A stretch of DNA of 64,000 nucleotides from Siphonodentalium dalli. Taxonomy: Eukaryota > Mollusca > Scaphopoda > Gadilida > Siphonodentaliidae. The translations under genes and the position numbers were made by a program. Location: NCBI GenBank assembly GCA_032622095.1, contig CP136068.1, positions 63,204,025 through 63,268,024 of the forward strand, given 5' to 3'. The notes beneath the pieces were generated by a model. That model was not told the origin of the DNA. It ran no database searches and saw only the letters and a list, made by a program, of their open reading frames with translations. Below are positions 52,381 through 63,365 of the stretch, piece after piece (position 1 is the first letter of the stretch; the number at the start of each line of letters is the position of its first letter).

Positions 52381-55300
52381 TTTTTAGCTCAACTTACTTG
52401 TAAGTTTGAGCTATTGCCATGGTTTGGCGTCCGTCGTCCGTGTGTCCGTGTGTGCGTGTGGCCGTGTGTCCGTGTGTCCGTGTGTCCGTGTGTCCGTCAA
52501 CAATTTCCTTTGGCGCGGGCTACAGGTTGTACCTTTGGTCTGATCTTCATGAAATTTGTCATGAATGTTGACATTGACATGTAGATGGGAACGAGTCATT
52601 TTTGGGTCATTCGGCCAAAAAACATGGCCGCTGGCAGCCATATTGGATTTCAAGATTCAATCCATTGGCGCGGCCTACAGGTCGTACTGTTCATCTGATC
52701 ATCATGAAATTTGTCAGTGATGTTAATAATGACATGTAGATGGGAACGAGTGATTTTGGGGTCGTTCGGCCAAAAAACATGGCTGCCAGCACCCATCTTG
52801 GATTTTACTCTTTGCATGACTAAATCCTTTGGCGCGGGCTACAGGTCGTTGTTTTGGTCGGAAGTTTATGAAATTTGTCATGGATGTTAACACTGTCATG
52901 TAGATGGGAACGAGTGATTTTGGAGTTGTTTGGCCAAAAAACATGGCCGCCAGCAGCCATCTTGGATTTTACTCTTTGCATGACTAAATCCTTTGGCGCG
53001 GGCTACAGGTTGTACCTTTGGTCTAATCTTTATGAAATTTGTCATGAATGTTGACATTGACATGTAGATGGGAACGAATCAATGTGGGGTCATTCGGCCA
53101 AAAAACATGGCCGCTGGTGGCCATCTTAGATTTCAAAATTCAATCCATTGGCGCGGGCTACAGGTCGTACTGTTCGTCTGATCATCATGAAATTTGTCAT
53201 GGATGTTAATATTGACATGTAGATGGGAACGAGTCATTTTGGGGTTGTTCGGCCAATAAACATGGCCACCAGCAGCCATCTTGGATTTTACTCTTTGCAT
53301 GACTAAATCCTTTGGCGCGGGCTACAGGTCGTAGCTTCGATCGGAACATCATGAAATTGGTCATGGATGTTAACAATGACATGTAGATGGGAACGAGTGA
53401 TTTTGGGGTCGTTCGGCCGAAAAACATGGCCGCCAGCAGCCATCTTGGATTTTACTCTTTGCATGACTAAATCCTTTGGCCCGGGCTACAGGTCGTACCT
53501 TTGGACTGATCTTTATGAAATTTGTCATGAATGTTAACATTGACATGTAGATGGGAACGAGTCATTTTGGGGTCATTCGGCCAAAAAACATGGCCGCTGG
53601 CAGCCATCTTTGATTTCAAGATTCAATCCATTGGCGCGGGCTACAGGTCGTACTGTTCGTCTGATCATCATGAAATTTGTCATGGATGTTAATATTGACA
53701 TGTAGATGGGAACGAGTCATTTTGGGGTTGTTCGGCCAATAAACATGGCCGCCAGCAGCCATCTTGGATTTTACTCTTTGCATGACTAAATCCTTTGGCG
53801 CGGGCTACAGGTCGTAGCTTTGATCGGAACATCATGAAATTTGTCATGGATGTTAACAATGACATGTAGATGGGAACGAGTGATTTTGGAGTTGTTCGGC
53901 CGAAAAACATGGCCGCCAGCAGCCATCTTGGATTTTACTCTTTGCATGACTAAATCCTTTGGCCCGGGCTACAGGTCGTACCTTTGGTCTGATCTTTATG
54001 AAATTTGTCATGAATGTTGACATTGACATGTAGATGGGAACGAGTCATTTTGGGGTCATTCGGCCTAAAAACATGGCCGCTGGCAGCCATCTTGGATTTC
54101 AAGATTCAATCCATTGGCGCGGGCTACAGATCGTACTGTTCGCCTGATCATCATGAAATTTGTCATTGATGTTAATAATGACATGTAGATGGGAACGAGT
54201 GATTTTGGTGTCGTTCGGCCAAAAAACATGGCCGCCAGCAGCCATCTTGGATTTTACTCTTTGCATGACTAAATCCTTTGGCGCGGGCTACAGGTCGTAC
54301 CTTTGGTCTGATCTTTATGAAATTTGTCATGAATGTTGACATTGACATGTAGATGGGAACGAGTCATTTTGGGGTCATTCGGCCAAAAAACATGGCCGCT
54401 GGCAGCCATCTTGGATTTCAAGATTCAATCCATTGGCGCGGGCTACAGGTCGTACTGTTCGTCTGATCATCATGAAATTTGTCATTGATGTTAATAATGA
54501 CATGTAGATGGGAACGAGTGATTTTGGGGTCGTTCGGCCAAAAAACATGGCTGCCAGCAGCCATCTTGGATTTTACTCTTTGCATGACTAAATCCTTTGG
54601 CGCGGGCTACAGGTCGTACCTTTGGTCTGATCTTTATGAAATTTGTCATGAATGTTGACATTGACATGTAGATGGGAACGAGTCATTTTGGGGTCATTCG
54701 GCCAAAAAACATGGCCGCTGGCAGCCATCTTGGATTTCAAGATTCAATCCATTGGCGCGGGCTACAGGTCGTACTGTTCGTCTGATCATCATGAAATTTG
54801 TCATGGATGTTAACACTGACATGTAGATGGGAACGAGTGATTTTGGAGTCGTTCGGCCAAAAAACATGGCCGCCAGCAGCCATCTTGGATTTTACTCTTT
54901 GCATGACTAAATCCTTTGGCGCGGGCTATAGGTTGCCTTTGGTCTAATCTTTATAAAATTTGTCATGAACGTTGACATTGACATGTAGATGGGAACGAAT
55001 CATTGTCGGGTCATTCGGCCAAAAAACATGGCTGCTGGCGGCCATCTTGGATTTCAAAATTCAATCCATTGGCGCGGGCTACAGGTCGTACTGTTCGTCT
55101 GATCATCATGAAATTTGTCATGAATGATAACAATGACATGTAGACGGGATCCAGTCGTTTTGGGGTCATTTGGTCAAAAAACATGGCCACCACCAGCCAT
55201 CTTGGATTTTACTCTTTGCATGACTAAATCCTTTGGTGCGGGCTACAGGTCGTAGCTTTGGTCAAATGGTCATGAAATTTGTCATTAATTATAACAATGA

Positions 55301-55820
55301 CATGTAGATGGGAACGAGTCGTTTTGGGGTCATTCGGTCAAAAAACATTGCCACCAGCATTTTACTTTTCGCATGACTAAATCCTTTGGCGTGGGCTACA
55401 GGTCATACCTTTGGTCTGATATTTATTAAATTTGTCATGAATGTTGACATTGACATGTAGATGGGAACGAATCATTGTGGGGTCATTCGGCCAAAAAACA
55501 TGGCTGCCAGCGGCCATCTTGGATTTCAAAATTCAATCCATTGGCGCGGTCTACAGGTCGTACTGTTCGTCTGATCATCATGAAATTTGTATGTCGTAGC
55601 TTTGGTCAGATCTTCATAAAATTTGTCATGGATGTTAACGAGTTCTTTTGGGGTCAATTGGCCAAAAAAAATGGCCACCAGCAGCCATCTTGTATTTTAC
55701 TAAATCCTTTGGCGCATGTTAGACATTTCAATTAGCACCTTTCCTATTCCTCCATTTACTGTCAACCATTAAATTATTCCCCTACCTAAGTTGAGCTACA
55801 GTGTCATTGACACTTTCATT
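52381..55820 (+). repeat. Family P2 element with both ends and ~20 monomers
   Basis: It starts with the hairpin TTAGCTCAACTTACTTGTAA, then GTTTGAGCTA, then a (GT)CCGTGTGTCCGT tract, and ends CCTAAGTTGAGCTACAGTGT, then CATTGACACTTTCATT, which holds a small GTGTC/GACAC stem. Between are about 20 head-to-tail monomers of ~160 bp. Higher-order order is visible: 52723, 53206 and 53689 start repeats exactly 483 bp apart (three monomers), and 54021, 54340 and 54659 are exactly 319 bp apart (two monomers). The 73-codon minus-strand frames recur with the 483-bp period. The layout fits non-autonomous Helitron-like pearl elements; the assignment is inferred. Confidence 0.93.
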
Positions 55821-56219
55821 TAGTTTTACGACAAATAATTTGATTTGCAAACCATGTTACAATAAAGTAAATCAAATACAAGGACATGAGTGAGTTCTAT
55901 TTATATTTATGGGAGGCCAAGTTGGTACCATACGCATGCCTATCTATCAGGTCCAGCACATCCTTCAAATTAATTTCGAAGCCATTTTTTCTGTCTGTTG
56001 TATTTGCAAGCGCCGCTCTGTTACTATATTTAGAAGTGACACTATGGGAGTCTCCGCCCACTAACACTTGTTTATTAACCCATACGGTTTCATTGGACGG
56101 AAAATAATTTACGCAATCAATCAGATTATGGAATCCCGAGGACTTGGAAATGAGATAGCGATGTTATCCGTCAGACCTAATATTCAATGTTGTAATGAAT
56201 ATTTAGGTATGAGTTTACT
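55821..56219. other. No recognisable gene
   Basis: The plus frames 55886-56107 and 56068-56331 overlap here. They include a hydrophobic stretch (FFLSVVFASAALLLYLEV) but no family signature. The second frame runs into P2 sequence. Confidence 0.35.
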
Positions 56220-56376
56220 CAGAATGGTCAGCAGCCATCTTGGATTTTACTTTTCTCTTCATGTCTATAAACTAGTATTAGGCATTCAACTTTCCACATT
56301 CCTAATCGCTCCATTGACTGTAATACATTAAATTATTCCGTTTCCAAGTTGAGCTACAGTGTCATTGACACTTTCA
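56220..56376 (+). repeat. Family P2 right-end fragment
   Basis: It contains AGCAGCCATCTTGGATTTTA, ATGTCTATAAACTAGTATTA and the full right terminus AAGTTGAGCTACAGTGTCAT, then TGACACTTTCATT. Compared with 5814-5960 it is the same end in the other orientation. Confidence 0.82.
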
Positions 56377-57286
56377 TTATATCTAACCGTTCGTTAAGCT
56401 TTACATGTCAGATTGACATATTGTTAAGCATATGCATCTGCATTAAAAATGGCAACTACGGTGGTTACGAGAATGGAGAAATAATCTTAAAAAAATTAAG
56501 TTTCATTGATAATGCTGCTAACTTGGGTTTCTTTGACTATTGGTAAACACATTTGTTCCATGTTGGCAAAATATCCAGCAGATCTGAAACAATATGAATA
56601 TTTGTGAACAATCGCTGTTTATTCCCGACATTTGAAGAGCATGAAAGCGTAAAAACCACGAAATTTAGATAAACTAATATGATGCTGACTAGCTGTTTTG
56701 GAAATATCCAAAACGGAATATATGCTGATTTCCCCCATCATAATATGAACATCTGGAATAGCCTGATCATGTGACTGGACTGAAAAATCCTAACACAACA
56801 TTATGGCTGTCAGCTTTGAGCAATACTTTATAATTAGTTCACCTTGGTATGGCCCCCTTTGGCGATGTGGGTAAGAGTTCACTTGACTCCTGTATTCTCC
56901 AAGTATTGGTCATCATGCTAAGTGTATTCTACCAAAATTCAGTGGGTTACAAGTAATTGAATGGACATCAGATAATGCAATACCAGAAACAAGTAGCAGC
57001 ATACAAGGCGTTGACAATGGAGACAGCTTTCATGTTGACAAACTTTACAATTATTTTATGATATGGCCAAATATAAGAATACGTGGAATTCATTGGTGAT
57101 ATCAATTAAAATGTATGACAACACAGGATAGACGTTTGCTCATCCTTGAATATCATCTATAGTTTACTTTACATCTAATGCACTGAGCGAATAAAACCAG
57201 GGACATATAACAATTCCTTTGTCATACACTAACAAACAAGAGCTAACAAATGTGCACGCTCTGTATGTCAGGTACATACCGATTGT
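56377..57286. other. No recognisable gene
   Basis: Unremarkable AT-rich sequence. The ORF 56349-56546 starts inside P2 sequence. Confidence 0.4.
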
Positions 57287-57410
57287 AACAGTTTATCTCC
57301 CCCCTGGGTATCTTCCCCCCCGCCCTGGGTATCTTCCCCCCCACTCATATATTTTTTTTTCCTCACTTATTTGATATTATTATGGTAAGAAATGCCGAGA
57401 AAACCAGGGG
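57287..57410 (+). repeat. Left arm of a ~130-bp inverted repeat, partner 61945-62110
   Basis: CCCTGGGTATCTTCCCCCC (twice), ACTCATATATTTTTTTT and TATTATGGTAAGAAATGCCG here are reverse-complemented at 61945-62110. The two arms enclose about 4.5 kb. No transposase lies between them. Confidence 0.75.
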
Positions 57411-57492
57411 GGGGGGGGGGGTGAAAAAAAAAATTCCGGCACGTATGCCGGGGTGGGTGGGTGGTCAAACTAAAAAAAAAAATTCCTGCTTG

Positions 57493-58059
57493 TTTTTAGC
57501 TCACCTGAGACGAAGTCTCCGGTGGAGCTATAGTCATCACTCCTCGTCCGTCGTCCGTCCGTCCGTCCGTCTGACCGTCCGTCCGTCCGTCCGTCCGTCC
57601 GTCCGTCCGTCAACAATCATCTTCTCGTCCCGAACCGTAAGACTTAACGTGTTCATATTTGGTGTGGATGTTCCCTAGGTGAATCACATTCAGATTTGTT
57701 CAAATGAGGTCACTGGGTGGAATAGTTGTGAAAGCAGGGCCATAACTCTATTCCTCCATAGTAATTCTTAGAACGACTTCTTTTACTGAACTATAAGGCC
57801 GTATGGATTCATATTTGGTGTGGATGTTCCCTAGTTGACTCACATTCAGATTTGTTAAAATGAGGTCACCAGGTTGATTAGTTGAGAAACCAGGGCCATA
57901 ACTCTATTCCTCCATAGTAATTCTTAGAATGACTTCTTCTTTTGAACCATTTGACCGATTTAGCTTACATTTTGGTATGGAGAGTCCTTGTGTGACTGGG
58001 GTTCAGATTTGTTCAAATGGGGTCACTGGGTCAAATAGGGGCAGAGCCAGGGCCCAGGG
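57493..58059 (+). repeat. Family P1 pearl-type repeat, long CCGT tract
   Basis: Start hairpin, then the longest CCGT tract in the window (57547-57612, more than ten units with one CTGACC interruption), then three monomers with a period near 157 bp. The ORF 57382-57678 reads through the tract. Confidence 0.85.
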
Positions 58060-58740
58060 ACATAACTCTTAAAAAAAAGTTAATTCAAATCCTTGTTTTA
58101 AACACTTGCCCCCCCCCCCTCCACCCCACCTCCCCCACCACTGCATGTCCATGCCACCCCACACCAGAGATCCCTGCAAGGTTCACCCCATTAAAAGCCT
58201 TACACTTTAGTTATATGACATGCCAGGAACTGACCAGCCTTAATTCTCACAGTGCTCACAGCTGTGTGTCCAGTCATTATAAAGTAATTAACTTTTATCT
58301 CAATATCCACAGTTATCAGGGTAAGAGAGAAAGATGTCTGTGAATGAAATTTAATCCTATGTGTTTACAGCAATCTCAAATACAACTCTAACTGTTTGAC
58401 AGTGTACACATTTTATAATAGCAATAGTATTAACCATTTCATTACCAGAGCTATGCTGGTACAGCAATAAAGACCCTGCACCAGTGTATTATCCTATATA
58501 TAAGAGAATACACTGGGGTTCAAGATCAAGGAAATATTGTTAGGCCAATATGGTCAGACATCCAAATAAATCACACATGTCCTACCGGTATTCTCGCAGG
58601 GATGTCCCCACATATGTTTGGGGAGGGGGCAAATTTCTCAGATTTGTTCATTGAGATGTAATTGTTTTTCCAAAACCAATTACATATACTAAAATAAAAT
58701 GAATATAAAATAATAGACCATTGATCAAGAGAAATGAGCT
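58060..58740 (-). repeat. Long inverted repeat, partner at 14815-15460
   Basis: The reverse complement of the 15-kb segment, including the CCAGTGTATTATCCTATATA hairpin at 58484-58517 and the C-rich tract 58089-58136. Both copies are joined to P1 monomers on the same relative side. A further related hairpin (CCAGTGCATTGTCTTATATA...) follows at 58798-58862. Confidence 0.82.
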
Positions 58741-59357
58741 CCTAGTTTTAATATTTGTCCAATATTTATTATTTTATAACAAAGTACTAGTATCATGCCA
58801 GTGCATTGTCTTATATATGTGAGTGTCCCATAGGTAGCCTCACCTAAGAGAATGCACTGGCTTTCAAGGTTAAGGAAATATTGTTAGGCAAATGTAGACA
58901 AGCATCCAATAAATCACAGATGTCCTATTCTTGCAGGGATGTCCCCATGGGTTGAGGGGTGGAATTAGCAGATTTGTTCAATGAGATGTAATTTGTTTTC
59001 TCAAAATTAATTATATAGACTAAAATGAATATAAAATAGTAAACTACTTAATTTTTTAACCCCCAGATTACATTATATAAAATATATGGCATATTATATA
59101 CCATTTGAAAGAGCAAGCTCCAAAACATTGTATTATCAACTTATCCAGTATAATAAACTGTGGACATGTTGTTTTTATTGAGTTGCCAAAGAGTTTTGTC
59201 ATCTAGATTGCAGTAAAAAGCTAAATTATTTTCAATGCATGGGGAATAACTCTATATATTAAAGATGGAGTTCTTCCCCTTCCATTAAAAAAGTTTGAAT
59301 TCTGTTGCATTTTGGGATCCAAAGTGGGGGGGGGGGGAGTCATTCTATAATTTCAAT
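58741..59357. other. Repeat-derived spacer, no gene
   Basis: 58850-59060 is a diverged second copy of 58505-58740 (shared AAGGAAATATTGTTAGGC, CAGGGATGTCCCCA, TTGTTCAATGAGATGTAAT), about 345 bp later. The remainder is AT-rich with a G-run at 59328. Confidence 0.55.
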
Positions 59358-60062
59358 AGTTTTTGGCTCACCTGAGACAAAGTCTCTGGTGGAGCTATAG
59401 TCATCACTCCTCGTCCGTCCGTCAACAATTCTTTAAACTTCTCCTCTGGAACCATAAGACCGAATGGGTTCATAGTTGGTGTGGATATTGCCCAGGTGAC
59501 TCACATTCAGATTTGTTCAAATGAGGTCACTGGGTCAAATGTGGCAGGGACATAACTCCACAAAATATCAAAAATTGCAAGTGAAGTCTGACATTTTTAT
59601 AAACATTTCCTGGAGATCTGCTAGAGGTCATTAATTCCCAATTACAACATCAATCTATCATATGTATTGTTCAAATCTTTCAACAGGACATTTAACTCTC
59701 CCACACCCACCACTTCACCAGAACATATTTGGCAAACTTGAAAAGTGTTCTTTGAAAGAACCACCAGCTCTATTTAGTTCACATTTAATATTGAAGCTCC
59801 TTTGGTGATGTGTGATTCAGATTTGTTTAATCAGGGTCACCAGGTCAAGTAGGTGCAAGGCCAGCTACATTACTCTTTCTCTCCATAGCAATTCATCATA
59901 CGTCTTCTATGCAGGAATGAAATGGCCTATTTTGCTTATATTTAGTAGGAAATTACCTTGGGTGACAGATTTGTGAAAATGGCATCACAAAGTCGAATAA
60001 GGGCATTGCCAGAGACATAACTATTTCACAACATAGTAATTCTTAAAATATGTATGGCAGAG
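59358..60062 (+). repeat. Family P1 pearl-type repeat, diverged
   Basis: Start hairpin TTGGCTCACCTGAGACAAAG (altered at the first A), a short CCGT tract and one clear monomer, followed by more diverged monomers up to the TTCTTAAAATATGTATGGC break. Confidence 0.75.
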
Positions 60063-60440
60063 CCAAGAACTAGTAGTGTACATTTGGTAATTTGGCCACA
60101 TATCCTGTTTAGATCTACTTCTTTTAAAGTGATTATGAAAAGTTCTGACTGTTGTGGTCTCCAGAGTCCCAGTCTTATCAGTCTTTGCAGTCTGGTGAGC
60201 GACCCCACAGTCATTGACTGTCTTGTTTAGTGTTTTTGGCAATGAGTTGGGCTTCAAAACCACTTTGAATGACAGAAATAATGTAATTCTAACTGTAAAC
60301 TGACTGCAGGCAGTTATCGTGTTGTATTTTGTTGCAAATTTTGAAATCCAAGATGGCCGCTGGCAGCCATGTTTTTTTGGCCGAATGACCTCAAAATGAC
60401 TCATTCCTATTTACATGTCCATGTTAACATCCATGATAAA
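60063..60440 (-). repeat. Unassigned sequence and a P2 monomer fragment
   Basis: 60340-60440 is one P2 monomer in complement (AAATCCAAGATGGCCGC, then TTTTTTGGCCGAATGACC). The minus-strand frames before it (60021-60404) have no recognisable domain and in part read the monomer. Confidence 0.55.
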
Positions 60441-60639
60441 TAGTATGCACAGAAATTCATATACAGCTGTTTACAGTGAATTTCCCCCCGCAAATCTCTG
60501 TTTTAGTGTTAAAAGGGGGGTGGGTGTAAAAAAATGGTCGAAAAAAACTGCCGAAAACAGAAAAAAAATTGGCGGTGGGGGTGGGTGCGTACAAAAAATG
60601 ATCGAAAGGGAAATTTACTTTATATGAGAACAATTTAAT

Positions 60640-61875
60640 AGAGTAAGAATTTGGGGTATTTCCCCCCCCCCCCCCCCCCCCCCCCCCACCCAGTGGCTAT
60701 ATATGACAAAAATTAAACGTATGATTTTATTGCTTAATTTGATTTATATAGTTATGAAATGGCGAGAAATTTATTTACTTTATATGAGCAAAATTTGATA
60801 GAGTAAGAATTTGGGGTGGGGGGAGATACCCAGGCCTGAGTATCTTCCCCCCCCCCCACCCAGCACCTACATATGACAAAAATTAAACATATGATTTTAT
60901 TGCTTAATTTGCTTTATATAGTCATTCCTACTCTATCAACTTTTTGTCATAAAAAGTTAATTTCTGACCATATCATGACTATTTAAAGCAATAAAATCAA
61001 ACGTTTAATTTTTGTCATATGTAGCTGCTGGGTGGGTGGGGGGGGGGGGAAGATACTCAGGCATGGGTATCCCCCCACACCCCAAATTCTTACTCAATAA
61101 AATTGTTCTCACATAAAGTTAATTTCTCGCCATTTCATGACTATATATAAAGCAAATTAAGCAATAAAATCATACGTTTAATTTTTGTCATAATTATGTA
61201 GGTGCTGGGTGGGGGGAAGATACTCAGGCCTGGGTATCAACCCCCCCACCCCAAATTCTTACTCTATCAAATTGTTCTCACATAAAGTTAATTTCTCGCC
61301 ATTTCATGACTATATATAAAGCAAATTAAGCAATAAAATCATGTTTAATTTTTGTCATATGTAATGTAGGTGCTGGGTGGGGGGGGGGGGGGATACTCAG
61401 GCCTGGGTATTTCCCCCCCCCCCCACCCCAAATTCTTACTCTATCAAATTGTTCTCACATAAAGTTAATTTCTCGCCATTTCATGACTATATAAAGCAAA
61501 TTAAGCAATAAAATCATACGTTTAATTTTTGTCATATGTAGGTGCTGGGTGGGGGGGAAGATACTCAGGCCTGGGTATTTCCCCCCCCCCCCCACCCAAA
61601 TTCTTTCTCTATCAAATTGTTCTCACATAAAGTTAATTTCTCGCCATTTCATGACTATATAAAGCAAATTAAGCAATAAAATCATACGTTTAATTTTTGT
61701 CATATGTAGGTGCTGGGTAGGGGGGAAATACTCAGGCCTGGGTATCTCCCCCACCCCCCCCCCCCCACCCAAAATTTTTACTCTATAAAATTTTGCTCAT
61801 ATAAAGTTAATTTCTCGCCATTTCATGACTATATAAAGCAAATTAAACGATAGAATCATAAGGTAATATTTTGAC
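60640..61875 (-). repeat. ~170-bp tandem array with C/G homopolymers and an inversion
   Basis: Units contain GGTGCTGGGTGGGGGG, ATACTCAGGCCTGGGTAT, AATTCTTACTCTATCAAA, TTTCTCGCCATTTCATGACT and ATCATACGTTTAATTTTTGT. The phrase ACTCAGGC(C/A)TGGGTAT falls near 61054, 61222, 61394, 61562 and 61732, a period of about 170 bp. The first two units (60640-60930) are in the opposite orientation, with the switch near 60930. Several CAGGCCTG palindromes and long G/C runs lie at each unit boundary. Confidence 0.9.
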
Positions 61876-61944
61876 ATATTTATGCTATTATTGGGTTAAG
61901 TTAAACTTCAAAATAACAAAAAAAAAAAAAAAAAATAATAGTTT

Positions 61945-62110
61945 TCTCGGCATTTCTTACCATAATAAAATAAAATAACTGAGTGAAAAAAAATGTACGA
62001 GTGGGGGGGAAGATACCCAGGGTGGGGGGGAAGATACCCCGGGGTATGTTCCCCCCCGGGGGGGGGGGGGGAGATACCCAGGGGGGGAGATATCGTGTTA
62101 CACCGGTATA
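61945..62110 (-). repeat. Right arm of the inverted repeat, partner 57287-57410
   Basis: It has two to three GGGGGGAAGATACCC words, CGGGGGGGGGGGGG and the AAGAAATGCCG-type segment in complement with the left arm. Poly(A) of about 20 precedes it at 61918-61936. Confidence 0.75.
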
Positions 62111-62399
62111 CCATTTTTCAGACTATGTACAGCAATTAGACCAAAATTACAACATAATATGTTGTATAAAGTATTAGATGTCATGACTGAAAAGATGAGT
62201 CCTACTTGCCACAGTTTACAAATAACCGGAAATATGTACGAGGCATGTGTGACAATTCACAAAGTTTCAAAATTTTGGTTGCCATCTTGGTCTTAGACTT
62301 AGACTTAGGATGAATTGTGTCTTCAAGAGGAAGCTTAATGCAATATTATCATTGATAAAGAAATATTTTCCTGTTTCTGTGTGAAATTTCCTTGTTGAC
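62111..62399. other. No recognisable gene
   Basis: Short spacer; a CTTAGACTTAGACTTAGG triplet of six-base units lies at 62291-62309. Confidence 0.4.
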
Positions 62400-62625
62400 T
62401 CATAGTAGAGGCTCTTGTGTACTCCCATGTGCATTTTGTGAAGAAATATAGCAACTATGCTAATGACGTTGCTTGATATCTCAAGCACCAGAAAACAAAT
62501 GTTAGACACCTGGGGGTCGTGACTGGGTGGATTTATGACATCATCAAGATGGCCGCCATCCAAAATTTCAGAATATGCACCAAGTCAGTTTAATTAATAG
62601 TTACTAGTGTATTTATGATAGAAAA
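62400..62625 (+). repeat. Dispersed repeat R2, second copy
   Basis: Direct counterpart of 45045-45275, with CCCATGTGCATTTTGTGAAG and ACATCATCAAGATGGCCGCC. Flanking CCAAGATGGCCACCAAAATG words continue to about 62720. Confidence 0.75.
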
Positions 62626-62884
62626 TTTAATATCTCACCAATGATGTGAAACTAATACACAATACTTCCACTTGACAGAAAAAGTGGCCACCATAAACCA
62701 AGATGGCCACCAAAATGGCGACCGAAATTCGGAAAATTGATGATTTTTAACACTTTCCTCTTGAATCATTAACTGATGTTTGAAATTAGTAATTAATAGC
62801 GACCTAATTTTGAATAAATTCTAGTATCCAACCATTTCCACATCATAATAGGTCATAAATCGGATCTCATTCCTGCCAACTATC
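62626..62884. other. No recognisable gene
   Basis: AAGATGGCCACC / AAAATGGCGACC words at 62696-62725, related to the R2 and P2 vocabulary, otherwise nothing. Confidence 0.4.
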
Positions 62885-63365
62885 TTTAACCATTTGAACC
62901 CGAGAGACCGGAATACCGGTCCAATCCTTATATTCCTATATCCCGGGAGACCGGAATACCGGTCCAGAAATCAGATGATATTTGACACGAAATTACAGCT
63001 CAATAAACGCACATATCAACTAAAGTTGTACTTCTACTTTGCACACACGTGTCACATGTTTAACCACGTGACTTTGATCGACAAACTGACGACAGAGGGT
63101 TTGTTTCTTTGCGCATGCGCAGAGGCCTATTTCGAGGAAAAAACCCCGCTTTTTATCGTCGGAAAAGGTGAAGTATTTCATTAGAAATTTCGCGACCAAA
63201 GCCCAAATTAACTAGAATAGTGCTTCTATACTTTGCGCGAATGAATCACATGTTCATACCTCTGATTTTAGCAGCCAAATTGGAAACAGGGGGTCTGTTT
63301 CTTCGTGCAAGCATTTTGAGAAATTGCCTTCTATTGTAGGCAAAGTGTAAGAATTTTGTTATAAA
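62885..63365 (+). repeat. Diverged tandem segment with duplicated GGAATACCGGTCC
   Basis: GAGACCGGAATACCGGTCCA occurs twice, about 45 bp apart, at 62904 and 62946, following TTTAACCATTTGAACCC, which looks like a TTAA MITE end. Then 63010-63180 and 63200-63350 are diverged copies (TTGTACTTCTACTTTGC / GTGCTTCTATACTTTGC, GGGTTTGTTTCTTTGCGC / GGGTCTGTTTCTTCGTGC). The ORF 62894-63184 crosses both and is not convincing as a gene. Confidence 0.55.

Noticed and set aside
52723-53910. Recurrent 73-residue minus-strand ORFs read as a tandem gene family
   Set aside because: They follow the 483-bp satellite period exactly, are also open in other frames and strands, and vary like non-coding repeats.
60021-60404. 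Overlapping minus-strand ORFs of 62-127 residues
   Set aside because: The first part translates a P2 monomer. The rest has no family signature, and two frames are equally open.
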